Shown one piece after another: positions 26,355 to 33,881 of a DNA stretch of 64,000 nt. Within the stretch, counting starts at the first letter, position 1; every line of letters starts with the position of its first letter. The DNA lies in NCBI RefSeq assembly GCF_001263795.1, contig NZ_LHUR01000018.1, positions 1 to 64,000 of the forward strand, written 5' to 3'. Source of the stretch: Clostridium homopropionicum DSM 5847. Its GTDB lineage: Bacteria > Bacillota > Clostridia > Clostridiales > Clostridiaceae. The translations under genes were made by a program, and so were the position numbers. Below the pieces are notes generated by a model, which saw only the letters and a program-made list of their open reading frames with translations, did no database searches and was not told the origin of the DNA.

Positions 26355-27407
26355 ATGCAAACAATAATGGTTGTTGATGACGAACTCATGATAACAAAAA
26401 CCTTATCCTTATTACTCAAAATGAAGACAAAACAAAACATAGTAACCTTTAACACGCCAACCGAAGCTTTATATAGCCAGATGCTTCAATCAAAGGAAGT
26501 AGATGTAATTGTATCTGACTTTATAATGCCAGAAATGAACGGTATAGAATTTTTAATGGAAGTAAAGAAAATTTCTCCAAAGACAGAAACGATTTTATTG
26601 ACAGGATATGCTGATAAGGAAAATGCCATTAGAAGTATAAATGAGGTAGGCGTTTATTACTATTTAGAAAAACCATGGAACAATGAGGAACTTATAAAAA
26701 TTATTAATAATGCCTTAGATAAAAAAAGATTATCTGATGAGCTAAAAGAAAAAATCAAAGAACTTGAGGCGTCAAATAATGAAAATAGGAGATTATACGA
26801 ATTAACTAGTAAGGAATACAATAATGAAATAGAAGGTTCAAAAAGTTTAATGTTATCACTTGCTAATATTATTGAAGCAAAAGATATTTATACTGATGGA
26901 CATACTAGAAGAGTATCATCAATTTCATCAGCCTTAGGAAAAAGCATGAATCTTAGTAAAGATCAGTTAGATACATTGGAGGTAGTTGGCATAATTCATG
27001 ATGTAGGTAAAGTTGCCATACCTGAACAAATACTAAATAAAGCAGGTAAGTTAACAGATGAAGAATTTAAGATTATAAAAAAGCATCCAGAGATTGGTGA
27101 AAAGATTTGCAGACCACTTGGAGCATTTAATAAGTATTTAGGACCAATACTTCATCATCACGAAAAATTAAATGGAAAAGGGTATCCTCATGGATTAAAG
27201 GGAGACGAAATAGATGTAGTTACTAGAATCATAACTATAGTAGATATTTTTGATGCGCTTTATTCAGATAGACCATATAGATCAAAGATGCCTATTGAAA
27301 AAGTTAAAAGTGTTATGATGAAAGAGGTAGAAGAAGGATACATAGATAAGCAAATTGTGAATTTACTTTTTTATTTGATTGAAACGGGAAAATTAGAACT
27401 AGAGTAA
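26355..27407 (+). CDS. Response regulator with HD-GYP c-di-GMP phosphodiesterase domain
   Basis: Residues 1 to about 120 form a receiver domain (MVVDDE at the start, phosphoacceptor Asp in VIVSDFIMPEMNG, ILLTGYADK, and YYLEKPW with the conserved Lys). After a coiled-coil linker (about 125-165), residues from about 170 form an HD-GYP domain: DGHTRRVS, IIHDVGKVAIPE with the HD pair, HHEKLNGKGYPHGL with the GYP triad. Such proteins hydrolyse cyclic di-GMP when phosphorylated. It is paired with the upstream kinase and probably links an outside signal to motility or surface behaviour. A terminator follows. Confidence 0.94.
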   Translation: MQTIMVVDDELMITKTLSLLLKMKTKQNIVTFNTPTEALYSQMLQSKEVDVIVSDFIMPEMNGIEFLMEVKKISPKTETILLTGYADKENAIRSINEVGVYYYLEKPWNNEELIKIINNALDKKRLSDELKEKIKELEASNNENRRLYELTSKEYNNEIEGSKSLMLSLANIIEAKDIYTDGHTRRVSSISSALGKSMNLSKDQLDTLEVVGIIHDVGKVAIPEQILNKAGKLTDEEFKIIKKHPEIGEKICRPLGAFNKYLGPILHHHEKLNGKGYPHGLKGDEIDVVTRIITIVDIFDALYSDRPYRSKMPIEKVKSVMMKEVEEGYIDKQIVNLLFYLIETGKLELE

Positions 27408-27413
27408 TAGATA

Positions 27414-27452
27414 AAAAATCCAGTAGAATGTATAATATTCTACTGGATTTTT
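27414..27452 (+). terminator. Intrinsic terminator
   Basis: AAAATCCAGTAGAAT pairs with ATTCTACTGGATTTT around a short AT loop, then T residues. The convergent pentapeptide gene ends 11 bases later and may share it. Confidence 0.82.
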
Positions 27453-27462
27453 TAGTATTTAA

Positions 27463-28368
27463 TTATTTTAACCAATAGGCTGGACGTATTAGTGAAGAAG
27501 GTAATTTTGTTTTAGAATCGCCTTTCGCAGTATTGATCTGTGCCTGTGTTAAGAAAATGCAGTTTGTAAGATTAGCACCGCTTAGATCAGCATCGCGTAA
27601 ATCAGCTCCAATAAGGTCAGCTCCACTTAAATCACACCCTTTGAAATTTGCTGCAATAAGGTATGCTCCTCGAAGGCTAGCACCTATAAGATTGGTTTTC
27701 CTCAGATCTGCACCAAAAAAATTTATACCTTTAGCAAGAGGTTTCAGCTGCTTCGAAGGATTATTTTGATTGCTGTGATATTTAGAACGTATCATATCGC
27801 TAGTTTGTAAAAGTAGAGAGTTAACCTTTGTTCGATGTGCTGTTAAATCTAATTCTTGTAGGGAATTAGGGTTTAGAGCAGTAAGGTGCTCTGTTTCCAA
27901 AATCATTGAACTTATATTATTACTCAATTCTCTTGAAGAGTGCAGATTTAATGCCTCTGAAAGGTACCACAACATTTCATGAAGCTGTCTCATAATTAGA
28001 AAGCTCTCGAACATTTGGCGTGCTAATTCCGGTACTTGACGCCAATTCTTTCCATTAAATGTAATTTGAGATACCTTTTGGCCTGCACCAAAACAATCAT
28101 AAGCAGTACAGCCTTTAAGGCCAGTATTTCTAAGGTTTTTGTGAACAGAGCAACGAAAGTCATGTTGTAAGTTTATACAAGGCTTGCCAGCTTCCTTGTC
28201 AGTTGGAAAACCCTCTGATGCAGAAAAGTAAAGTGCAATACAACACAATCCAAAACATTTTTGACAGTCAATTCTTAATTTTTTCAGATTTGTGTTGTGA
28301 AATGATATAGAATCTATGTGATTTTCAGATAATTGTTTATCAGTGTTATTATTATATTTAGATATCAT
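27463..28368 (-). CDS. Cys-rich pentapeptide-repeat protein
   Basis: The 301-residue protein has two parts. The N-terminal 110 residues hold clustered cysteines (DCQKCFGLCCIALYF, KPCINLQHDFRC, LKGCTAYDCFGAG), a pattern suited to an iron-sulfur or zinc site. The C-terminal part (about residues 210-285) is a pentapeptide-repeat helix with A(D/N)L-type repeats (GADLRKTNLIGASLRGAYLI, GCDLSGADLIGADLRDADLS). A helical region joins them. The function is unknown; some such proteins mimic DNA and bind gyrase, but this one is not typical. Its codon use looks less AT-biased than its neighbours, suggesting later arrival. CGAGGT lies upstream of the start. Confidence 0.85.
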   Translation of the reverse strand: MISKYNNNTDKQLSENHIDSISFHNTNLKKLRIDCQKCFGLCCIALYFSASEGFPTDKEAGKPCINLQHDFRCSVHKNLRNTGLKGCTAYDCFGAGQKVSQITFNGKNWRQVPELARQMFESFLIMRQLHEMLWYLSEALNLHSSRELSNNISSMILETEHLTALNPNSLQELDLTAHRTKVNSLLLQTSDMIRSKYHSNQNNPSKQLKPLAKGINFFGADLRKTNLIGASLRGAYLIAANFKGCDLSGADLIGADLRDADLSGANLTNCIFLTQAQINTAKGDSKTKLPSSLIRPAYWLK

Positions 28369-28471
28369 ACTAATTTACCTCGAATATTAAAAAATATAAA
28401 ATCGTCACTTTGAAATTATATCATATGTACCAATTATTTCAACTGATGAAATTTTGTATTAGAAATCTATT

Positions 28472-28487
28472 ATTGGCATTTGACAAT
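28472..28487. promoter_or_regulatory. Operator O1 over the -35 element (NifX/MinD operon)
   Basis: ATTGGCATTTGACAAT is a 16-base palindrome with one mismatch, overlapping the TTGACA element. Its centre (28479.5) is 40 bp from the centre of the second palindrome. The same arrangement recurs at 32370-32385. Confidence 0.65.
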
Positions 28488-28508
28488 AATAAAAAATAGG
28501 AGTAATAT
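28480..28508 (+). promoter_or_regulatory. Promoter of the NifX/MinD operon
   Basis: TTGACA (28480-28485), a 17-base spacer and TAATAT (28503-28508). It is nearly ideal and matches the promoter at 32378-32406 in both elements and spacer length. Confidence 0.8.
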
Positions 28509-28534
28509 TAAATTGGCAAATGCCAATTTAATAT
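28505..28534. promoter_or_regulatory. Operator O2 over the -10 and start site
   Basis: ATATTAAATTGGCA and TGCCAATTTAATAT are perfect 14-base inverted arms around AA. The site covers the -10 element and the expected transcription start, so bound protein would block transcription. A repressor role is inferred. Confidence 0.72.
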
Positions 28535-28598
28535 ATAGGAGCTGATTTTATATCAATCCTATTGTTACAAAGATTATTAATAAATTGGAGGGAGAATA

Positions 28599-28964
28599 AT
28601 GAAAATAGCAATTTCAGCAACAGGAAAAAATAGTGAAGATTTACTTGATAAAAGATTTGGAAGATGTGAATATTTTCAAATTCATGATACTGAAAGTGGA
28701 GAGGTTAAAGTTTTAGAAAACAAAGGTCAAAATTCTAGCGGAGGAGCAGGTATTGCAGCATCTAATCAATTAATAGATGAAAACATAGATGTTATTATTA
28801 CAGGAAATCTAGGACCTAACGCCTTTGAGCTTATTGAAAAATCAGGAATAAAATCTTATAAATGTGAAAATGTAGCTATTAGTTCAGTGTTAGAAAAATA
28901 TAAGAAGGGTGAACTTGAAGAAATAAAAATGTCTGGACCTGCATATCATGGAGGAAGTCATTAG
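28599..28964 (+). CDS. NifX/NafY-type dinitrogenase iron-molybdenum cofactor protein
   Basis: This 121-residue protein matches the small NifX/NifB-C-terminal fold (MKIAISATGKNSEDLLDKRFGRC at the start, VIITGNLGPNAFELI in the middle). Members bind metal-sulfur clusters; relatives include the orange protein of Desulfovibrio, which carries a Mo-Cu cluster. The C-terminus ends HGGSH, which may bind metal. No nitrogenase genes are in the window, so nitrogen fixation is not implied. GGAGGGAG precedes the ATG. It is the first gene of the operon, with two palindromic operators at its promoter. Confidence 0.88.
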   Translation: MKIAISATGKNSEDLLDKRFGRCEYFQIHDTESGEVKVLENKGQNSSGGAGIAASNQLIDENIDVIITGNLGPNAFELIEKSGIKSYKCENVAISSVLEKYKKGELEEIKMSGPAYHGGSH

Positions 28965-28982
28965 ATTGGAGGTGAAGATACG

Positions 28983-29813
28983 ATGAATATAGCAGTACTT
29001 AGTGGTAAAGGAGGAACAGGAAAAACTACAGTTTCAACTAATCTAGCTCTTGCACTAAAGGCAAATTATATAGACTGTGATGTGGAAGAGCCAAATGGTT
29101 TCTTGTTTTTAAACCCTAAAGTGAATAAAACAGAAAAGATTATGGTAGAATATCCTGTTATAGATGATAATAAATGTACTACTTGTGGAGCTTGCGTTAA
29201 TGTATGTGAATTTAATGCTCTTGCAAAAGTAAAAGATGATATTATACTTTTTCAAAAACTATGTCATGGCTGTGGAACGTGTCAAATAGCCTGTAAATAT
29301 GGTGCTATAACTTATGAAAAAAGAGAAATAGGTAGAATGGAAAGAGGAGAAGGAAGAGAAATAAATTGCAGCAGAGGAATTTTAAATATAAGTGAACCTA
29401 TGGCAGTACCAGTTATTAGAGAACTTCTTAAAAATTTACCAGAAGGTATAAATTTAATTGATTGTCCACCGGGAACCTCTTGCAACGTAGTAAATGCTTT
29501 AAAATATGCTGATGGAGCAATACTTGTTACAGAGCCTTCAGAATTTGGATTTCATGATTTAAAATTAGCTGTAGAACTTGTTAAAATGTATAATATTCCC
29601 TTTGGCATAGTTATAAACAAGGATGATGGAAAGGAGAATATAATAAAAAAATATTGCAAAGAAGAAAAAATAAGATTGATTGGTGTTATACCTTATGGAA
29701 GGGAGACGGCAGTTCTTTATTCAAAGGGGAAAATATTATATGATTATGTGCACTATAAAATAGTGTTTGATAAGCTTTCAAAGGGAGCGAGGGAGGTGCT
29801 ACTTTGGAATTAG
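28983..29813 (+). CDS. MinD/Mrp-type ATPase with two ferredoxin clusters (first)
   Basis: This 276-residue P-loop ATPase starts with the deviant Walker A motif LSGKGGTGKTTVSTN. At about residues 60-110 it carries a two-cluster ferredoxin insertion, CTTCGACVNVCEF and CHGCGTCQIACKYGA, for two [4Fe-4S] clusters. Such proteins come in pairs beside NifX-like proteins and are thought to build or insert metal clusters, as in the orange-protein complex. The gene begins 18 bases after the NifX-like gene and overlaps the second ATPase by 10 bases, implying a heterodimer. Confidence 0.92.
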   Translation: MNIAVLSGKGGTGKTTVSTNLALALKANYIDCDVEEPNGFLFLNPKVNKTEKIMVEYPVIDDNKCTTCGACVNVCEFNALAKVKDDIILFQKLCHGCGTCQIACKYGAITYEKREIGRMERGEGREINCSRGILNISEPMAVPVIRELLKNLPEGINLIDCPPGTSCNVVNALKYADGAILVTEPSEFGFHDLKLAVELVKMYNIPFGIVINKDDGKENIIKKYCKEEKIRLIGVIPYGRETAVLYSKGKILYDYVHYKIVFDKLSKGAREVLLWN

Positions 29814-30649
29814 TTGTTTTAAGTGGAAAGGGAGGAACAGGTAAAACTACAATTGCAACAGCATTAGCTGAACTTGCTAAAGATGTAATAAGAATAGATT
29901 GTGATGTAGATGCACCAAATCTTTATCTATTTTATAAAGGTAAGGATATTGAGGAGGGTGAATTTATAGGAGGCAAAAAAGCAATTATAGATGAAATACT
30001 TTGTATTAAATGCGGAAAATGTGAGGGTATATGTAGATTTAATGCTATAGAAAATTGCACTATAAATTCATTTGTTTGCGAAGGGTGTGGAGCATGTACA
30101 TTAATATGTCCACAAAATGCTATAAAATTAATTGATGAAAAAACAGCAGATACATTTGTAACTGAACTTGATAAAGGAATAATTTCAAGAGCAGAAATGG
30201 ACATAGGAAGTGATGGTTCAGGAAAACTAATTACGTATTTAAGGAAAAATGGAAAAAAGTTCAATGAAGATGAAAAATTAACTATAATTGACGGTTCTCC
30301 AGGCATTGGATGTGCTGTTATATCTTCAATAACAGGAGCAGATGCAGTATTAGTTGTTACAGAACCTACAAAATCAGGTCTTGAAGATTTAATGAGAGTA
30401 GTAGCCTTATGTGAACACTTTGGAGTTTTTACCATGGTTTGTATAAATAAATATGACATTAATGAAGAAATGTCTATAGAAATAGAGAGCTTTATTAATG
30501 GTAAAGATTTAAAATTAGTAGGTAAAATTCCATATGATGATACAGTTATGAAATCTATAAATGAATTAAAGCCTATAACTCATTATAAAGAGAGTATAGC
30601 AGAAAAAGCCATTGAAGAGATGTGGAGTAATATGAAAAGCTTAATATAA
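29804..30649 (+). CDS. MinD/Mrp-type ATPase with two ferredoxin clusters (second)
   Basis: The 281-residue partner of the preceding gene begins MELVVLSGKGGTGKTTIATA, with the same Walker A type. Its ferredoxin insertion reads CIKCGKCEGICRF and CEGCGACTLICPQNAI. Later motifs include IDGSPGIGCAVI and VLVVTEPTKSGLEDL. The start is TTG at 29804, supported by GGGAGGTG upstream and a 10-base overlap with the first ATPase. The pair is diverged rather than recently duplicated. The likely role is metal-cluster assembly together with the NifX-like proteins of the operon. Confidence 0.92.
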   Translation: MELVVLSGKGGTGKTTIATALAELAKDVIRIDCDVDAPNLYLFYKGKDIEEGEFIGGKKAIIDEILCIKCGKCEGICRFNAIENCTINSFVCEGCGACTLICPQNAIKLIDEKTADTFVTELDKGIISRAEMDIGSDGSGKLITYLRKNGKKFNEDEKLTIIDGSPGIGCAVISSITGADAVLVVTEPTKSGLEDLMRVVALCEHFGVFTMVCINKYDINEEMSIEIESFINGKDLKLVGKIPYDDTVMKSINELKPITHYKESIAEKAIEEMWSNMKSLI

Positions 30650-30699
30650 GTTAATATACAGAAAACTTAGTTAAATATAAAAAATACGAGGTAATACAA

Positions 30700-31059
30700 A
30701 TGGCAAAGGTATTAGAATACTATAAGCAAGGATACAATTGCACTGAATCTATAGTGAAGGCATTTAATGAAGAAAACAATTCAAGTATCCCAATTTCCAT
30801 TGCTAGTCCGTTTGGTACTGGTATGGCTGTAGGAAGTACCTGTGGAGCAATTACAGGTGCAATTATAGCTTTGGGTTCAGTAAAAGGAAGAGAAGAAGCT
30901 GCAGTTAGAAATGAATCAAGAAAATATGCAAAAGAAATAATGAATAAAATAAAAGAAAAATACGGTACATTTGAATGTTTAGAGTTAAAGAAAAAAGGGG
31001 TATCTTGTAGTGAAATAATAGAGTATACCTACAATATTTTAAAAGAATGTTTAAAATAA
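30700..31059 (+). CDS. C_GCAxxG_C_C family redox-type protein
   Basis: This 119-residue protein has the ordered cysteines that define the family: YNCTESIV, then STCGAITGAI (the GCAxxG-type core), then FECLELKKKGVSC and a Cys near the end. The central helices resemble the split-soret or C_GCAxxG redox proteins, often found beside oxidoreductases. The exact function is unknown; metal or redox binding is inferred from the cysteines. GAGGTAAT precedes the ATG. It is in the middle of the operon. Confidence 0.88.
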   Translation: MAKVLEYYKQGYNCTESIVKAFNEENNSSIPISIASPFGTGMAVGSTCGAITGAIIALGSVKGREEAAVRNESRKYAKEIMNKIKEKYGTFECLELKKKGVSCSEIIEYTYNILKECLK

Positions 31060-31091
31060 ATTTAATAAATAATAATAGGGAGGAATTTTAA

Positions 31092-31448
31092 ATGAAAATA
31101 GCTATTGCAAGTGAAGGAAAATATGTAAGTGGACATTTTGGACATTGTGAAGGGTTTACAATATATGAAGTAGAGGAAGGTAAAGCATTAAATAAAAACT
31201 TTACTGTAAATCCAGGGCATAGACCAGGATATCTTCCAGTATTTTTAAAAGGATTAGACATAAATATTATTATTGCAGGAGGTATGGGAGAAACAGCACA
31301 AGAGCTATTTAATGAAAATGGAATTGAAGTTGTAGTTGGAGCGCAAGGTTTTAGCGATGAAATTGTACAAAAATATATAAATGGTGAATTAAAATCAACA
31401 GGAAGTGTTTGTAGGGAACATGAACATGAGGGTCACTGTAATGAATAA
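31092..31448 (+). CDS. NifX/NafY-type protein (second copy)
   Basis: This 118-residue protein is a second small NifX-like domain: MKIAIASEGKYVSGHFGHC at the start, NIIIAGGMGETAQELF in the middle. It differs from the first copy by a His-rich HFGHC loop and a C-terminus HEHEGHCNE, both suited to binding metal. The pairing of two such proteins with two MinD-type ATPases recalls the orange-protein gene cluster. GGGAGGA precedes the ATG. The Fur-family gene follows almost directly. Confidence 0.88.
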   Translation: MKIAIASEGKYVSGHFGHCEGFTIYEVEEGKALNKNFTVNPGHRPGYLPVFLKGLDINIIIAGGMGETAQELFNENGIEVVVGAQGFSDEIVQKYINGELKSTGSVCREHEHEGHCNE

Positions 31449-31465
31449 TTATGAAGGATGATATT

Positions 31466-31939
31466 ATGAAAAAGGATTTGATGCCTTTTAAAAAGATTTT
31501 AGAAAAAAATGGTTATGAATTTACAGTACAAAAACAAAAAATATTAAAAATAATTTTAGATAGCAGTATACATTTGCAAGCAAAAGAAATATATGAAAAA
31601 GTAAAAGAAGCCAATATAGGTCTTGCTACAGTATATAGAGCTTTAAAGATATTTAAAAGGCTAGGAATAGTAAAAGAAATAAATATTAATGGAACAAGTT
31701 ATTACGAAATGAAGATATTTAGTGGAAAGCCCTTGCATATTCATTTTAAATGTATTAAATGTAATAGTATAATTGATATAGATAGTCGAAGTTTAAACTT
31801 TGACTATCTAAAATTAAACAAGAAAATTGAGGAAGAAAATAATTTAGAAATATATGATTCAAATATTATGTTTATTGGATTATGTAATAAGTGCAGGGGG
31901 GATTTAAAGTGGCAAGACCAACAAAATTTAGAAGAGTAG
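31466..31939 (+). CDS. Fur-family metalloregulator
   Basis: From the chosen start this is 157 residues, standard for Fur/PerR proteins. The winged helix occupies about residues 12-85 (TVQKQKILKIIL, GLATVYRALKIFKRLGIVKEI). The C-terminal half has a structural zinc site, CIKC (near 97) and CNKC (near 147), and a HIHFKC segment likely to hold the sensing metal. I start at 31466, since AAGGA lies at 31454-31458; the upstream ATG at 31451 lacks a site. It overlaps the DUF134 gene. It is one of two candidates for the regulator of the palindromic operators. Confidence 0.9.
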   Translation: MKKDLMPFKKILEKNGYEFTVQKQKILKIILDSSIHLQAKEIYEKVKEANIGLATVYRALKIFKRLGIVKEININGTSYYEMKIFSGKPLHIHFKCIKCNSIIDIDSRSLNFDYLKLNKKIEEENNLEIYDSNIMFIGLCNKCRGDLKWQDQQNLEE

Positions 31940-32349
31940 AGTTCTTCCCAGAGGATACATATTTTGTTCCCTGGGGAAAACCTAAATGTGAAATTGAAGA
32001 AATAGTTTTAAAAGTTGAAGAACTGGAGGCTATGAGGCTTAAGGATATTGAGGAACTAAATCAAGAAGAGTGTGCTGAAAGAATGCAAGTATCAAGACAA
32101 ACTTTTCAAAACATTATAGACAGTGCCAGAAAAAAAGTAGCTTTAGGTTTAACCAATGGAAATGCTATTAGAATAAGCGGTGGCAATTATAGAGCAAAAT
32201 TTTGCAAATTTAAATGCTTTAAGTGTGGTAATCTATATGAGATAAACTATGAGCAGGATAAATATACTTGCCCTGCTTGCGGTTCGGATAAGGTTATTTG
32301 CAGTAAAAAAGCTGATATTTGTAAAAAGTGGTGCAGAGAAATGGATTAG
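31909..32349 (+). CDS. DUF134 family DNA-binding protein
   Basis: This 146-residue protein begins MARPTKFRRVEFFPEDTYFV, the hallmark of DUF134. It then has a sigma-like helix-turn-helix (LNQEECAERMQVSRQTFQNII) and ends with a zinc ribbon (CFKCGNLYEI, CPACGSDKVIC) and a further CKKWC. The start is GTG at 31909, preceded by AGGGGGG; the frame extends six codons upstream without its own site. It overlaps the Fur-family gene by 31 bases. DUF134 genes often accompany NifX-like and MinD-like genes, so it may regulate this operon, but this is not proven. Confidence 0.9.
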   Translation: MARPTKFRRVEFFPEDTYFVPWGKPKCEIEEIVLKVEELEAMRLKDIEELNQEECAERMQVSRQTFQNIIDSARKKVALGLTNGNAIRISGGNYRAKFCKFKCFKCGNLYEINYEQDKYTCPACGSDKVICSKKADICKKWCREMD

Positions 32350-32369
32350 TATACAAGATAAAAATGGTT

Positions 32370-32385
32370 ATTAGCATTTGACAAT
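32370..32385. promoter_or_regulatory. Operator O1 over the -35 element (flavoprotein gene)
   Basis: ATTAGCATTTGACAAT matches the O1 site at 28472-28487 in 15 of 16 bases and overlaps TTGACA in the same way. Its centre is 40 bp from that of the second site. Confidence 0.65.
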
Positions 32386-32406
32386 AACTTAAATAAGGAT
32401 TAATAT
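32378..32406 (+). promoter_or_regulatory. Promoter of the flavoprotein gene
   Basis: TTGACA (32378-32383), a 17-base spacer and TAATAT (32401-32406), identical in design to the promoter at 28480-28508. Confidence 0.8.
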
Positions 32407-32447
32407 TAAATTAGCAAATGCCAAATTTGATATTAATCCTTATTTAA
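32389..32447. promoter_or_regulatory. Operator O2 inside an 18-bp inverted repeat
   Basis: The core ATTAGCA-AA-TGCCAAAT (32410-32425) matches O2 of the NifX operon with fewer symmetric bases. Around it, TTAAATAAGGATTAATAT (32389-32406) and ATATTAATCCTTATTTAA (32430-32447) are perfect inverted arms. The left arm contains the -10 element. For read-through RNA from the DUF134 gene it would also fold as a strong hairpin and may end that transcript, though no T run follows. Confidence 0.6.
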
Positions 32448-32473
32448 TAAGTAATAGAAGTGGAGGGGGAAAA

Positions 32474-33817
32474 ATGATTAAAACAGATATTTTAATAATA
32501 GGAGGAAGTGCAGGTGGAATACTTACTGCCACCACAGCTAAAAAGGTATTTACAGATAAAAAGGTAATGCTTATAAGAAAAACTAAGACAGTCATGGTTC
32601 CTTGCGGAATACCTTACATATTTGGAACATTAAAAGATGCAGGTAAAAATAGAATACCAGATGCAATGATATTAAATGCAGGAGTTGAGCTTTTAATAGA
32701 CGAAGTTGTAAAAATTGATAAGGAAAACAAGATTGCATCTTTAGCAGAAAATGAAGAAATATCTTACGATAAGCTAGTAATTGCAACAGGTTCACTTCCA
32801 ATTATACCTAAGTTTATTAATGGATATGATTTAAACAATGTATTCCCAATTCTAAAGGATGAAGAGTATTTAAATGATATCTTAAATAAATTAGTTAATA
32901 TGCAAAACATAGTAGTAATCGGTGGAGGATTTATTGGTGTAGAATTTGCAGAGCAACTAAAAAAAGATGGTAAAAATGTAACTATTGTTGAAGTGGCAGA
33001 AAAATGCTTATGGCAGGCTTTTGATAATAAAATTTGTGATATTGCTGAACAAGAAATGAAGGAAAATAACATTAATGTTATGACAGGCATTAAGGTGAAA
33101 AATATTTTAGGCAATGAAAAAGTTGAAGAAGTTGAACTTGAAAATGGAGAAAGAATAAAAGCAGATGCAGTTATTCTAGGTATGGGAGTTGTTCCTAATT
33201 CAAATATAGCAAAAGAAGCAGGAATAAAGGTCAATGAAAAGAGTGCGATAGTTGTAGATGAATATATGAGAACTAGCGAAAAAGATATATTTGCAGTAGG
33301 AGATTGTGCTGAAAAGACATGTCTATTTACTAATAAAAATATTCCAATATTACTTGCATCTACTGCTGCTATGGAAGCAAAAGTGGCAGCTTGTAATCTA
33401 TATGGATTAAAATATTTAAGGGAAAATAAAGGAACTATAAGTGCATTTTCAACAAAAATATTTAATAAATCCTTTGGAGCTGCTGGACTTACAGAAAGAA
33501 GAGCTAAAGAAGAAGGATTTGAAGTAATTGTAGGAAAGTTTACAACTATGGACAAGCATCCAGGTTCCCTTCCAGGAACAAACACATTAGATTTAACTTT
33601 AATATTTGTGAGAACTTCTGGAGTACTTATAGGAGCACAAATATCTGGTGGAGAAAGCGTTGGTGAAATGATTAATATATTGAGTTTAGCCATCCAGAAA
33701 GGTTTAACTGCTAATGAACTAAATACTTTCCAAGTTGCTACTCATCCACTTCTTACATCTTCACCTATTGCATATCCAATAAATGCAGCATCTTTAGATG
33801 CTTTAACAAAATATTAG
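32474..33817 (+). CDS. CoA-disulfide-reductase-like FAD oxidoreductase
   Basis: This 447-residue flavoprotein has an N-terminal FAD-binding motif (IIGGSAGGILTATTA), a single redox cysteine in MVPCGIPYIF (near residue 43), a central NAD(P)H-binding motif (VVIGGGFIGVEFAEQL), the FAD segment DIFAVGDCAE and a C-terminal dimer domain. It belongs to the NADH oxidase / CoA-disulfide reductase / NADH peroxidase group. Substrates may be oxygen, peroxide, polysulfide or CoA persulfide. Its promoter carries the same double operator as the NifX/MinD operon, so its function is probably tied to that operon. GGAGGGG precedes the ATG. Confidence 0.9.
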   Translation: MIKTDILIIGGSAGGILTATTAKKVFTDKKVMLIRKTKTVMVPCGIPYIFGTLKDAGKNRIPDAMILNAGVELLIDEVVKIDKENKIASLAENEEISYDKLVIATGSLPIIPKFINGYDLNNVFPILKDEEYLNDILNKLVNMQNIVVIGGGFIGVEFAEQLKKDGKNVTIVEVAEKCLWQAFDNKICDIAEQEMKENNINVMTGIKVKNILGNEKVEEVELENGERIKADAVILGMGVVPNSNIAKEAGIKVNEKSAIVVDEYMRTSEKDIFAVGDCAEKTCLFTNKNIPILLASTAAMEAKVAACNLYGLKYLRENKGTISAFSTKIFNKSFGAAGLTERRAKEEGFEVIVGKFTTMDKHPGSLPGTNTLDLTLIFVRTSGVLIGAQISGGESVGEMINILSLAIQKGLTANELNTFQVATHPLLTSSPIAYPINAASLDALTKY

Positions 33818-33835
33818 AAAGATAAAACAATTAAA

Positions 33836-33868
33836 AAGGACTTTGGATACTAATCCAAAGTCCTTAAA
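33836..33868 (+). terminator. Intrinsic terminator
   Basis: AAGGACTTTGGAT pairs with ATCCAAAGTCCTT around a 4-base loop. It is short of a full T run but well placed between the flavoprotein gene and the convergent tRNA. Confidence 0.7.
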
Positions 33869-33881
33869 TCGTTAATAAAAT

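Noticed and set aside
28505-28534. Fur or PerR box at the NifX operon
   Set aside because: The arms TTGGCA/TGCCAA do not match the ATAAT-type Fur/PerR consensus; the local Fur-family protein is kept only as a candidate.
29932-30459. - strand frame of 175 codons opposite the second MinD-type ATPase
   Set aside because: Antisense shadow with no ribosome site, fully inside a gene with clear motifs.
28599-31448. Nitrogen fixation genes
   Set aside because: NifX-like folds and MinD-type ATPases are present but no nifHDK, nifE, nifN or full NifB is seen, so nitrogenase is not supported.
32764-33693. Long - strand frame of 309 codons opposite the flavoprotein gene
   Set aside because: It is an antisense shadow of a well-supported flavoprotein; its Ser/Pro-rich composition is typical of shadows in AT-rich coding DNA.
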